DNA of 55,066 bases, taken from contig DFJS01000061.1 of assembly GCA_002373165.1 (NCBI GenBank), positions 1-55,066 of the forward strand, in the 5' to 3' direction. Position 1 is the first letter of the stretch. Every line of letters starts with the position of its first letter. The notes under the pieces are model-generated. The model did not search any database, was not told where the DNA came from, and was given only the letters and a program-made list of their open reading frames with translations. Shown piece after piece: positions 8,773 through 17,175 of this stretch. The position numbers and the translations under genes were made by a program. Source of the DNA: Ruminococcus sp. UBA3665. GTDB taxonomy: Bacteria > Bacillota > Clostridia > Oscillospirales > Ruminococcaceae.

Positions 8773-10234
8773 GAAAGCTCGCCTCCCTCAGACAGTAGAT
8801 CACGGGAATGAATAAAATCAGCATGACGATGATATTCGTAAACCCGTTGCTGACAAACGGCAGTGTCACGCCAGTGAAGAAAATCAAGCCAAAATTGGAC
8901 AGTACATGCACAGCTCCGGAGGAAAACAGCAGCAGACAGGACAATTCTGCCAGTGTGAACAGCGCACTGCTGATTTTCCGGCGGTTTTTCAGCTTGTAAT
9001 TATGCAGATACATGCACGAAAGCAGCGGCACAAGCAGATATAATAAAATCAAGGCAGATGCCGCCCAGCGGCCGAAGACGGAAATTAAATTCAGATAAGA
9101 AAAATCTTCAATTCTGGTATAAATCGTTCCGACCATATCCACAGCATACGGCGCGGCATTCATGCCCCGGCTGCTTTCCAGAATCGTCCTGTTCATATCC
9201 CGGATTTGTCTGTATTTTTCAAGATGAAACAATCTGTCCAGAAAATCAGCCGAAATAAATCTGTTCAGAATCCAGAGCAGTCCCCAGCCTGCCGCTGTCA
9301 GGGCAAGCATGATGCCGCCTGCTCTGGTGCTGTACAGCAGAAACAGCATCAGAATCAGTGTCAGCAGCATGACGATCATCGTACCATGTTCGCCCAGCAG
9401 AAACAGTCCCGTCATCAGACAGAACACCAGTCCGGCCAGTTCCGGATAGCTGACATAGACTTCTGAATGTGTTTTTCGTTTTTTGTCATTCCAGAGCATC
9501 AGAAAATAGAAATTCAGGAAAAATAATAATTTATCCAGTTCCACAACGGCCACGCGCAGCGAAAGATGCGCATTCAGAAAACCGCGCAGAAATAAAAAAA
9601 CAGGAAGATTCAGCAAAAGATATCCTGTCATGATCAAAACTTTTCCGTGTGCCAGTCTGCCGCACCAGTAGCGGAGCAGATCGGCATCCGGATTGTGGAA
9701 AGGCAGAATCAGTGTCATAATCCACAGCAGGAACACAATCCCGGCCGCTTCCGGAACTGCTGTGAGAAAACGTTCCGGATTCAGGCCGCTGACTGTGATA
9801 AAATTCAGCAGAAATACTCCCAGCGCGGTCAGAATATAATTTTTTCTCTGATAGAATTCTTTCAGTGCCTGGTACAGCATCAGGAACGCGCTCCCCAGCA
9901 GTGCCGCGGGCTTCATCAGTCCCAGGATATATTCCAGAATTGCCGCCGGCTGTTCCGTCCGGAAACCGACGATGTATAAATTCATAAAACATCCTGTATA
10001 CAGCATCAGCATCAGATACGTGATGACACTGCACTGCCGGGTATAAGTCGTTTCCGTTGCCAGAAGCCGCCGGAACAGACAGCTTTTCACAAAGCACATC
10101 AGCACCAGAAAAAGCAGATAAATTCCGAAAATACCCAGCCGATAGGCTGTGCTTGTCCCGGAACTGAACAGCAAGGGTGAAACAGTCATCAGCATCAGCA
10201 CGTCCGGAAGAAATAAATTCACAAATTTCTGCAT
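8759..10234 (-). CDS. Divergent FtsW/RodA/SpoVE (SEDS) family membrane protein
   Basis: 491 residues, about ten hydrophobic helices. Family signals lie near the C-terminus: E376-DFSYLNLISVFG aligns with the TDFIFAVIGEELG block of SEDS glycosyltransferases and keeps its Asp (D377), and VHVLSNFGLIFFTGVTLPFVSNG (about 442-464) matches the block that normally reads LPxxGxxLPFISYGG. The rest is poorly conserved. SEDS proteins polymerise lipid II together with a class B PBP. The next gene is a PBP-like protein, so the usual pairing is kept. Whether this divergent copy still polymerises glycan cannot be told. AGGAGG overlaps the previous stop (TAGGAGG). Confidence 0.7.
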   Translation of the reverse strand: MQKFVNLFLPDVLMLMTVSPLLFSSGTSTAYRLGIFGIYLLFLVLMCFVKSCLFRRLLATETTYTRQCSVITYLMLMLYTGCFMNLYIVGFRTEQPAAILEYILGLMKPAALLGSAFLMLYQALKEFYQRKNYILTALGVFLLNFITVSGLNPERFLTAVPEAAGIVFLLWIMTLILPFHNPDADLLRYWCGRLAHGKVLIMTGYLLLNLPVFLFLRGFLNAHLSLRVAVVELDKLLFFLNFYFLMLWNDKKRKTHSEVYVSYPELAGLVFCLMTGLFLLGEHGTMIVMLLTLILMLFLLYSTRAGGIMLALTAAGWGLLWILNRFISADFLDRLFHLEKYRQIRDMNRTILESSRGMNAAPYAVDMVGTIYTRIEDFSYLNLISVFGRWAASALILLYLLVPLLSCMYLHNYKLKNRRKISSALFTLAELSCLLLFSSGAVHVLSNFGLIFFTGVTLPFVSNGFTNIIVMLILFIPVIYCLREASFHDAA

Positions 10235-10243
10235 AGTTTCCTC

Positions 10244-11674
10244 CTAGTAATATAAAGCCTGAATCATGAGTGATTTCAGAGCGGCATCCGACAGGCACAG
10301 GGTAGCATCATCCAGCCTGGTGCAGACCGAAGAAGCCGGCAGAACTATACTGTGATCTTTCTGCCGGAAGCAGTTTCTGTATCTGGATTCTGCAATAATG
10401 ACAGAATCATAAAGCATTTTGATTTCCTGTTCTGTCATTGTGGTACGAATCGGCCTGGAATCCGGATTCTGTACCGAAGTCAACAGGGCAAGCAGATATT
10501 CATTCTGCATCACAGCAAATTCATTTTCAGATAAAATATCAGAATCATAAAATTCGCTGTTCAGATATGCTTCCAGCAGTTTCAGCAGACTGTCCGCTTC
10601 CCGGAGCGGATAATTTCCGGATTTCCGGAACGGAATTTCTGTATTCAGCACGGCAAACTGCGCTTCTGTCAGAGAAAGCGCAGCAGTTTGTTCCGGCAGA
10701 CTTCCGGAGAGCAGCTGATCGCTCTGCATGACAAGAATCTGATTCAGCTCCGCGCCGAATGTGTCCTGAACAATTGTCCTGATACGGCCGAAATCTTCCG
10801 TATTCAGCGAATCGCGAAACAGAAGATATTCCGGAGTCTGCCGCATCAGACGGGCATTGACTGTAATCAGGTCGAGTTCGGCTTCTGCGGCATCCAGACT
10901 CAGAAACTTGACACTGTGAACGTCGGAGCCGTCCCGGTCTATGACAAGAATCAGATTTTTTTCATGTGAAAATAATTCTGTTCCGGATTCTGCCGGAGCA
11001 GAAATGCCTGTTTCAGCCTGCTGATGCAGAAATGTTTCCAGCCGGGCAGAAGTCTGCCGCATTCCGGCAAGGAAGAGCATCGGCAGAGCAATCAGCACAG
11101 TCAGCACGGCAAACAGTGCATGTTCCGCACAGGGAAAGAATCTTTTTTTATGATACTCCGGCAGACGAAGCTTCCGTTCGTCCACTGTGCCGAGAATCAG
11201 GCAGTTCTGCCGGATTCCCTCCAGCGTATAATGATAATCTGTAAATTGATAGGCAAAGCATTCTTCTTCCGTATCCGGCATACGGAGCAGAATAAAGCCG
11301 TCCGGTGTCCGGTACGCATGAAGAGCTTTCTGCCGCGGAAATTCTTCCGGCGAAGCATAAATTTCTTTCAGTTCGCAGATCAGATGTCCGTGTTTCTGCC
11401 GCGTGAAGACAAGCAGTTTTTCTCCCGGCCGGAAAACGGCTTCTTTATGAAACAGCAGATAACATAAATACAGAAAGAAAAATGCCGTCAGCAGGACAGA
11501 AGCAAGCATTTTCCTGTAAGAAACGGACAAAATCAGCAAAATAACTGAAAGCACTCCCTCGCTCCAGAATAAAACAGGCATCAGTCTGACTGTTTTTTCA
11601 GAAGCAAATAGTGTCAGAATACATGCCGCCGCCGGAAACAGACAAAGCAATAAAATCAGAATATGCAGAATCAT
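10244..11674 (-). CDS. Membrane protein with divergent LCP-like extracytoplasmic domain
   Basis: 476 residues. Hydrophobic helices lie at about 1-75 and 185-205, with a soluble segment between them that may be cytoplasmic. Residues from about 240 (NLILVIDRDGSDVHSVKFLSLDA) to the end loosely follow the order of a LytR-CpsA-Psr domain: a beta strand with an Asp pair, a fifty-residue alpha/beta region with a catalytic-loop-like stretch, and an N/E-rich helix at QNEYLLALLTSV. The invariant Arg/Asp set cannot be placed with certainty, so LCP is only the best guess. Genuine LCP enzymes ligate polymers to the wall. The gene overlaps the catalytic PBP gene by ATGA. Confidence 0.55.
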   Translation of the reverse strand: MILHILILLLCLFPAAACILTLFASEKTVRLMPVLFWSEGVLSVILLILSVSYRKMLASVLLTAFFFLYLCYLLFHKEAVFRPGEKLLVFTRQKHGHLICELKEIYASPEEFPRQKALHAYRTPDGFILLRMPDTEEECFAYQFTDYHYTLEGIRQNCLILGTVDERKLRLPEYHKKRFFPCAEHALFAVLTVLIALPMLFLAGMRQTSARLETFLHQQAETGISAPAESGTELFSHEKNLILVIDRDGSDVHSVKFLSLDAAEAELDLITVNARLMRQTPEYLLFRDSLNTEDFGRIRTIVQDTFGAELNQILVMQSDQLLSGSLPEQTAALSLTEAQFAVLNTEIPFRKSGNYPLREADSLLKLLEAYLNSEFYDSDILSENEFAVMQNEYLLALLTSVQNPDSRPIRTTMTEQEIKMLYDSVIIAESRYRNCFRQKDHSIVLPASSVCTRLDDATLCLSDAALKSLMIQALYY

Positions 11675-13365
11675 GATTCGCTTTCACCGCCTTTGATTAC
11701 CAATCGCAGAATCTGTTTATATACATCCGTATAGCCGGAAGCGAATTCTGATGACAGTTCCGTGCCGTTGTGAATATACAATGTGACTGCCCAGCCTTCC
11801 GGCGGACGGATGTCATTTGGTTCTTCATCCTGTGTCACAAAGCCTGTCAGCAGAAAACGCCTGAAACTTGTGCCGTCATCGGCCGTGCCCGTTTTGACAT
11901 AGGCAGTATAGCCGTTATATTCATAAGGCATAATTGCTTTCATTCCCGACCAGAGTGCTTCCCGGTAAGAGAGCGGAATGGTCTGGATTTCTGTTCCAGT
12001 CAGAGCTTCAAAACTCTGCGTATCTTCCGGGAGCGCATCTTCGGAAGAGTCTTCTGTATCAGAATTGCGGTATTCCATATCTTTGAGTTTTGTTTCCAGC
12101 GAATCGCTTTTAATATTCAGGCGGTACATATCGCCGGAAGCAACCGCACCTGTGACAGCATTCAGAAACAGCGGAGAAGCATCGAAATAATTGCCTGTAG
12201 GCTGGCCGTCGATCATCTGGCCGTCACTGCACATGCCTATGGCCATACGGGCAATCAGAAATTCGCGGTCTTTTTCATTTTCTCTGGAAGTATCAATTGC
12301 TTTCAGAGAAGGCTGCCGGAGATCCATCCAGTCACAGGGGTAAATATACCCGGCTTTCTGCGAGCCGAACTCGTTAAAGCCGAAATATTTATTCATGATT
12401 CTTGCAATTGTGAGAAAGCCGTTTTCGGGATTGATTTTTTCAAGAGTCTCGTTCAATTTTACGCCAAAATCATAATAAAAGCTGCTGCCTGTCAGAATGC
12501 CGGCATATCCGGCCGCAAAGAACGTATTATAAGAATTAATCAGAGAAGTTTTCATTGTATGATAGGCCGGGTACATGCTGTCCGGATAATTATGATTATA
12601 AATATTCTTGTGATAGCCGTAATTGATGACCCCGGCATCATAATAAGGCGTATCTGTGAAACTCATGCCGACATCCATCAGCACTGTCGCCGACATCAGT
12701 TTCGCCGTACTGCCATAGTAAACGCCGTCGGAATGATATGTTCTTCCTGTATGGCCGATATACATCTCGTCAAACGGGATAATTTCATCTTCCGCGCCGG
12801 ATTCGTGATGCAGAATATAATTCTGATTTATCTGGTCTGTTTCCAGAAGCAGGTCAAATTTTTCATGATCTTCACTGATTTTGAATTCTCCGCCGGAATA
12901 ATATTCCAGAGTGCCTGTATAATCAGCAATGGCCTGAATCCGGCCGTGCAGATCGCTGACGATAATACAGCCGTCCAGATTGTTTTCTTTCAGGATTTCG
13001 ATGCAGTCCTGTGTCAGTTCCGTATCCAGATTCACAGCATAGCGGATATTGGGTCCGACAATGCCGTTGTTTGTAATTTCAGAAATCAGGCCGTAAATTT
13101 TTTCGCCTTCTTCGGAAACATGCCATGTTCCGTCCCGGAGTTCGGAAAGAATTTCTCCGCCGCAGTCCGTCACAGCCGTGTCATACTGATATTTATTTTT
13201 CAGGTCTTCCGTTTCGCGGGTGACTTCTTCCGTACTCAGCAGATAAGAAGCATCGACTGTTTCGTTAATCTGAAACAGTGCAGCAGATGCCGCACTGCTC
13301 CGGGCACATCCTGTCAGAAGCAGACAAAGCGGCAGCAAGATTAATTTTTTCAGATAATATTTCAT
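11671..13365 (-). CDS. Lipoprotein penicillin-binding protein with intact transpeptidase motifs
   Basis: 564 residues. The signal peptide ends in a lipobox (LLTGC, Cys20), so the protein is anchored by lipid instead of the usual transmembrane helix. VNLDTELTQDCIEILKENNL (111-130) and DGCIIVSDLHGRIQAIADY form the block preceding the active site, and share LDTEL with the non-catalytic PBP-like protein of the same operon. Catalytic motifs are complete: S219-TAK222 (nucleophile Ser219), S278-YN280 and K491-TGT494. The expected activity is D,D-transpeptidation or related acyl-serine chemistry on peptidoglycan stem peptides outside the membrane. An acidic, Ser-rich insert (about 430-455) precedes the KTG part. 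Confidence 0.85.
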   Translation of the reverse strand: MKYYLKKLILLPLCLLLTGCARSSAASAALFQINETVDASYLLSTEEVTRETEDLKNKYQYDTAVTDCGGEILSELRDGTWHVSEEGEKIYGLISEITNNGIVGPNIRYAVNLDTELTQDCIEILKENNLDGCIIVSDLHGRIQAIADYTGTLEYYSGGEFKISEDHEKFDLLLETDQINQNYILHHESGAEDEIIPFDEMYIGHTGRTYHSDGVYYGSTAKLMSATVLMDVGMSFTDTPYYDAGVINYGYHKNIYNHNYPDSMYPAYHTMKTSLINSYNTFFAAGYAGILTGSSFYYDFGVKLNETLEKINPENGFLTIARIMNKYFGFNEFGSQKAGYIYPCDWMDLRQPSLKAIDTSRENEKDREFLIARMAIGMCSDGQMIDGQPTGNYFDASPLFLNAVTGAVASGDMYRLNIKSDSLETKLKDMEYRNSDTEDSSEDALPEDTQSFEALTGTEIQTIPLSYREALWSGMKAIMPYEYNGYTAYVKTGTADDGTSFRRFLLTGFVTQDEEPNDIRPPEGWAVTLYIHNGTELSSEFASGYTDVYKQILRLVIKGGESES

Positions 13366-13368
13366 AAT

Positions 13369-13734
13369 TTACTCCTGACTGCGGCAGTATGCTTCCAGCC
13401 CCTGCAAAGTCCACTGGTCATGCCCGGACAGATACTGAAGCAAAATTGCCGTATCCTGATTATTGATTTCCCCGTCTTTGTTGAGATCGGCACATTCCAG
13501 ATCAAGCTGCGAATATGCCGCGCCGTTCAGGTACAATGCCTGCATTGCCGAAACATCTTCCCAGCCGATTTTAAAATCTGCATTGACATCCCCCGGATAG
13601 CGGCTGATCTGGGAACTGTCTTCAATCCGATAAGAATATGCCGCAAGATAGCTATAAAAAATCATCCCTGACAGCAGCAGACAGCACACTGTCAGAATCA
13701 TTGCCAGAATCATAGAATTTTTTATTTTTTTCAT
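13369..13734 (-). CDS. Membrane-anchored type I dockerin protein
   Basis: 121 residues: an uncleaved-looking N-terminal transmembrane helix (about residues 7-32), a short spacer, then a dockerin with both calcium loops, GDVNADFKIGWEDVSAMQALYL and ADLNKDGEINNQDTAILLQYLSG. Dockerins bind cohesin modules of cellulosomal scaffoldins. Here the dockerin is not attached to an enzyme but displayed directly on the cell membrane, inside an operon of wall-synthesis-like genes. It has one base of separation from the lipoprotein gene before it and three from the PBP gene after it. It could dock a cohesin-bearing partner to this envelope complex; that is inference. Confidence 0.85.
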   Translation of the reverse strand: MKKIKNSMILAMILTVCCLLLSGMIFYSYLAAYSYRIEDSSQISRYPGDVNADFKIGWEDVSAMQALYLNGAAYSQLDLECADLNKDGEINNQDTAILLQYLSGHDQWTLQGLEAYCRSQE

Positions 13735-13735
13735 T

Positions 13736-14344
13736 TCACTCTCCTCTGATGCGGAAGGTAGTCAGAATTTTCAGCATTGCTTCGATATTTTCGGCAGCAG
13801 ATTCTACCGAGACAATACAAACGCCGCTCTGATGAGAAAAATCGGCCTGTGCAGGCGAGGCCTCTATCGTAATCAGCCAGTAACTGATTAATCTTGTATC
13901 AGTTCCGGAATTTTGTTTCAGGTCGATTCTTCTGGCAGAATATTTCTGATTTAACAGAAATTCTTCTTCATAGACATGCAGATGATTAAAATCTGAAAGA
14001 GTTGCGCTGATGCCGTGCAGATACTGTTCATAACAGCGTTCCGGATCTTCTTTGAAATGCGTTTCCAGTGTCAGCAGATTTTTTCCGGAACTGTCCGCAA
14101 ACCGGACAACGCCGTCAGAATCGCCCCGGTCATAGAGTTTGAGAGGTTCCGGGACGGCAATATCAAACCACAGCTGCCTGTACAGATCGGGAAACTGGTC
14201 TTTCAGCGAATAATACGCATTATCCAGCTTGATTTCGACAGAACTGTCCGCGGCTTCCAGATAAGCAGGCGTTTCAGGCTGTTTCTGACAGGCCGTGCTG
14301 CACAGCAGAAATATCAGAATACCGGATTGTAATAATTTCTTCAT
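13736..14344 (-). CDS. Hypothetical lipoprotein, first gene of the envelope/GTPase operon
   Basis: 202 residues from ATG 14344, preferred over an ATG 21 bases upstream because AAAGGCGG lies just before it. The signal peptide MKKLLQSGILIFLLCSTAC carries a lipobox (STAC). The mature region (about 180 residues) is alpha/beta with no recognised family; YEQYLHGISATLSDFNHLHVYEEEF and the C-terminal AAENIEAMLKILTTFRI give a PsbP/DUF1795-like feel, but I would not assign it. It opens the operon directly behind the strong promoter and is separated from the dockerin gene by one base. Confidence 0.75.
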   Translation of the reverse strand: MKKLLQSGILIFLLCSTACQKQPETPAYLEAADSSVEIKLDNAYYSLKDQFPDLYRQLWFDIAVPEPLKLYDRGDSDGVVRFADSSGKNLLTLETHFKEDPERCYEQYLHGISATLSDFNHLHVYEEEFLLNQKYSARRIDLKQNSGTDTRLISYWLITIEASPAQADFSHQSGVCIVSVESAAENIEAMLKILTTFRIRGE

Positions 14345-14397
14345 GCGATCCCGCCTTTTTTGCATAAAATACGGAAATTTCTGGTGTTTTCGTATTT

Positions 14398-14426
14398 ATT
14401 ATAGCATGTTATGCCGAATAAGTCAA
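14398..14426 (-). promoter_or_regulatory. Strong sigma-A promoter of the eleven-gene leftward operon
   Basis: On the minus strand TTGACT, 17 nt, TATAAT, with TGC just before the -10 box. It lies about 55 bases upstream of the first lipoprotein start; no other promoter of this quality was noticed within 1229-14344. Confidence 0.85.
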
Positions 14427-14636
14427 GGTCAAAAATTGTGTCAGAATTTTCACAGAACAGAAACAAAAATGACAGATCAGAAAAACGCATGGCAAAGGGC
14501 TGTCATGCGCATTCTGAAAAAATCTGTCTGAGGAAAATAGTCTTATGAAGAAGTACGATTATATTTTACCCGGCTATCTTGAAAACTGCCGTACAGTTCT
14601 GTGACAGAATCAGGAAAATTATGTGACAGAATCCGG
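14427..14636. other. Divergent intergenic region with an interrupted palindrome
   Basis: The space between the two divergent promoters (about 210 bases) contains no convincing gene. It holds a long interrupted inverted repeat, 14471-14528: GACAGAT / ATCTGTC outer arms, TCAGAA / TTCTGA middle arms, CGCATG / CATGCG inner arms. It is placed between the -35 boxes, where a regulator of either operon could bind, or it could form a cruciform. Confidence 0.5.
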
Positions 14637-14665
14637 TTGATTTTTTCTCTGCGCTGTGTTATAAT
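14637..14665 (+). promoter_or_regulatory. Sigma-A promoter of the aldose epimerase gene
   Basis: TTGATT, 17 nt, TATAAT, followed by AAAGGAGG at 14684-14691, ten bases before ATG 14702. Confidence 0.8.
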
Positions 14666-14701
14666 AAAATTATCAAGCATTCCAAAGGAGGAATTTTTAT
14701 T

Positions 14702-15559
14702 ATGTTATATGAAATCAAATCCGGAAATCTTAGTTTTTCTGCCGATACTGCCGGCGCAGAACTGCATTCCCTGAAACGGAATGGGAAAGAATATCTCTGG
14801 CAGTGCGGCGATGCCTGGAAACGCTATGCGCCGATTCTGTTTCCGTTTATCTGTTCGCCCGGAAACAAGACCTATCAGGCAGACGGAACTGTGTATCAGA
14901 TGAAGGCAAACCATGGTTTTGCCCGCGATCTGGAATTTTCCTTTCTGGAACAGACGGAGAATTCTGTCACATTTCTGCTGGAATCCAGCCCGGAAACACT
15001 TGCGCAGTATCCGTATGAATTTTCGCTGAAAGTCAGATACACACTTCTGCCCGACGGCGTAAAAATTGAGAATATCGTCCGCAATCCCGGCCAGAAGCCT
15101 ATGTATTTCTATCTTGGCGGACACCCGGCATTCAACTGCCCTCTGGATGAAAATACAGTTTTTACGGATTATTATATCGAATACGAAAAACCGGAAACTG
15201 TTTCCCGGAACATCAGCGGTCAGGATGTCATTCTTGTGCAGAATCAGAAGCAAATTCCCGTTACAAGAGAATTATTTGATTATGATGCCATTATTCTGCC
15301 GAATCCTGATTCTAAAAAAATTTCGCTGAAATCCAAAAAATCTGAACATGCCGTTACGGTAGAATTCCCGGATGCAGAATGCATTGCCATCTGGTCGCCG
15401 GAAAAAAATAACGATGCCGCTTTTGTATGCCTCGAACCCTGGACGAGTGTTCCAGTATATTTCGATGACGATCAGCCTGATCTTGAGAAAAAATCCCATG
15501 CACGGCGGCTGAATCCCGGTCAGGAATATTGCTATACGTATCTGATTCATATTCAATAA
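14702..15559 (+). CDS. Aldose 1-epimerase family protein (LacX-like)
   Basis: 285 residues, the usual size of the LacX/YihR-type mutarotase subfamily. It starts with beta strands typical of the galactose mutarotase fold. Family positions visible are the GAELHSLKRNGKEYLWQCG N-terminal block, a His in ANHGFARD, GGHPAFNCPL with the second His, and the C-terminal ECIAIWSPEKNNDAAFVCLEPW containing the catalytic Glu. It interconverts alpha and beta anomers of sugars or sugar phosphates in the cytoplasm. The natural substrate is not revealed. It is the first gene of a two-gene unit with its own promoter. Confidence 0.85.
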   Translation: MLYEIKSGNLSFSADTAGAELHSLKRNGKEYLWQCGDAWKRYAPILFPFICSPGNKTYQADGTVYQMKANHGFARDLEFSFLEQTENSVTFLLESSPETLAQYPYEFSLKVRYTLLPDGVKIENIVRNPGQKPMYFYLGGHPAFNCPLDENTVFTDYYIEYEKPETVSRNISGQDVILVQNQKQIPVTRELFDYDAIILPNPDSKKISLKSKKSEHAVTVEFPDAECIAIWSPEKNNDAAFVCLEPWTSVPVYFDDDQPDLEKKSHARRLNPGQEYCYTYLIHIQ

Positions 15560-15578
15560 GCAACTGACGAGGCCTGTT

Positions 15579-17126
15579 ATGCAAAACCGAAAAGAATTAT
15601 ATCAATCTGCGTGGAAATCTCTCAGAACACATTATTTCCTGAATATCGTAGTCGCATTTATCGTTGGCTTTGTCCTGCGCGACGGCTATCAGTACGCCAC
15701 GGACTGGAATCAGACACTGATGCAGGACCAGTCCGTTTCTTACGAACTGCGTGAAAACCGGAAAACCAATTCTGAAATTATTCAGGAGCTTCTGCAACAG
15801 CAGCATTTTTTTGAATTCAATCCGGAAACGCTCGCCGAAACCACTGCCGAAAAATATACAATGGGCTATTTTTCCGTCATTGTCAATGAAATTACCTCGT
15901 CCGGCTCGCTGGGCTTCGGCGTACTGAACGGCCTGAACAAGATTTTATTTCACGGCAAAATTGCAGAATCCGTTACAATTTTTATTATGACCGGACTGAC
16001 TGCATTATTCTGGGTATTCGGCAAGAATCTGATTCTCATCGGCCGGTGCCGCTATTTTATGGAACGCCGTCTGTATCCCGGCACCAAGGCCGACAGAATT
16101 TTATTTATCTATCAGACAGGCTGTGTGACGAATGCATCCAAAGTGATGCTGATGCGGTCAATCCGGCAGTTTCTCTGGAATCTGACTATCATCGGGGGAT
16201 TTTATAAATATTATGAATATTTCATGATTCCTTTTATTCTGGCCGAGAATCCTAATATCAGCACAAAAGAAGCCTTCCGGCTCTCCAAAGAAATGATGCT
16301 GGGCGACAAGAAACATGTATTTCTGATAGATTTGTCTCTTCTGCCAGGCGCACTGCTGGACGGCGCAACATTCCATATGAGTTCGCTGTTTTTCCTGAAC
16401 GCTTACAGGGAATGTCTGTATTCTGAACTTTATGCCCGGCTCCGGAAAGAAAAAATCGGCGGACTGGCAGATGCCGCTCTGCTGTATGACGAGTGGCTGA
16501 CAGTCAGTTCCGGAGACCGTGCCTATCCGGATGGAAAATGCCCTACGCCGCATCTGGAAAAGCACAGATGGCTGAATGCCGATTATGAAAAAAATTATAC
16601 TGCCGAAACAGCAGTTTTGTTTTTCTTTTTATTTTCTTTCATTGGCTGGCTGTTCGAGGTATTTTTCTATCTTGTAAACGAGGGTTCGTTCATCAACAGG
16701 GGTACGATGGCAGGCCCATGGCTTCCGATTTACGGCACAGGCGGCCTGATTATCATCTATCTGCTGAAACCGCTCCGGAAAAAACCGGGTTATCTGTTTG
16801 CGAGTGCGTTTGTCATCTGCGGCTGTCTGGAATATTTTGCATCATGGATTCTGGAAAAAATCGCCCATATGAAATGGTGGGATTACACAGGTTATTTCAT
16901 GAATCTCAACGGCCGTGTCTGCCTGGAAGGCCTGACGGTCTTCGGACTTGCCGGAGTGGCCGTGACATATTTCATTGCCCCTGTATCGGATAATCTTCTG
17001 AAAAAAATTCCTGCCAGAACCAGAAAAATTCTGTGTATGATTTTACTGCTTCTGTTTGCTGTAGACTGTGTTTATTCTGTCATGCATCCGAACACAGGAA
17101 ACGGCATCACGGAAGGATTTTATTAA
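15579..17126 (+). CDS. DUF975 plus CmpB-like (ABC-transporter type IV) membrane protein
   Basis: 515 residues. The N-terminal ~320 residues form a DUF975-type polytopic region (GRCRYFMERR, GYYKYYEY-like segments, FRLSKEMMLGDKKHVFLIDLS). The C-terminal ~180 residues match the putative CmpB/ABC-transporter type IV family: SFIGWLFEVFFYLVNEGSFINRG, GPWLPIYGTGG, EYFASWILEKIAHMKWWDY and LNGRVCLEG. Fusions of these two modules occur in Clostridia; their function is unknown. It begins 19 bases after the epimerase stop with a weak Shine-Dalgarno and is followed by a strong terminator. Confidence 0.8.
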   Translation: MQNRKELYQSAWKSLRTHYFLNIVVAFIVGFVLRDGYQYATDWNQTLMQDQSVSYELRENRKTNSEIIQELLQQQHFFEFNPETLAETTAEKYTMGYFSVIVNEITSSGSLGFGVLNGLNKILFHGKIAESVTIFIMTGLTALFWVFGKNLILIGRCRYFMERRLYPGTKADRILFIYQTGCVTNASKVMLMRSIRQFLWNLTIIGGFYKYYEYFMIPFILAENPNISTKEAFRLSKEMMLGDKKHVFLIDLSLLPGALLDGATFHMSSLFFLNAYRECLYSELYARLRKEKIGGLADAALLYDEWLTVSSGDRAYPDGKCPTPHLEKHRWLNADYEKNYTAETAVLFFFLFSFIGWLFEVFFYLVNEGSFINRGTMAGPWLPIYGTGGLIIIYLLKPLRKKPGYLFASAFVICGCLEYFASWILEKIAHMKWWDYTGYFMNLNGRVCLEGLTVFGLAGVAVTYFIAPVSDNLLKKIPARTRKILCMILLLLFAVDCVYSVMHPNTGNGITEGFY

Positions 17127-17135
17127 TCCGGAAAA

Positions 17136-17175
17136 ATCCCCTTTTGTCAGGGACAAAAGGGGATGATTTTTATTT
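17136..17175. terminator. Bidirectional terminator
   Basis: Thirteen-base-pair perfect stem ATCCCCTTTTGTC / GACAAAAGGGGAT with a three-base loop, A-run before and T-run after. It serves the DUF975/CmpB gene and the converging pectate lyase gene. Confidence 0.9.

Noticed and set aside
14469..14531. A 20-residue cationic reading frame (MTDQKNAWQ...) in the divergent intergenic region
   Set aside because: No ribosome-binding site, and its sequence is produced by the inverted repeat; more likely a regulatory dyad than a peptide.
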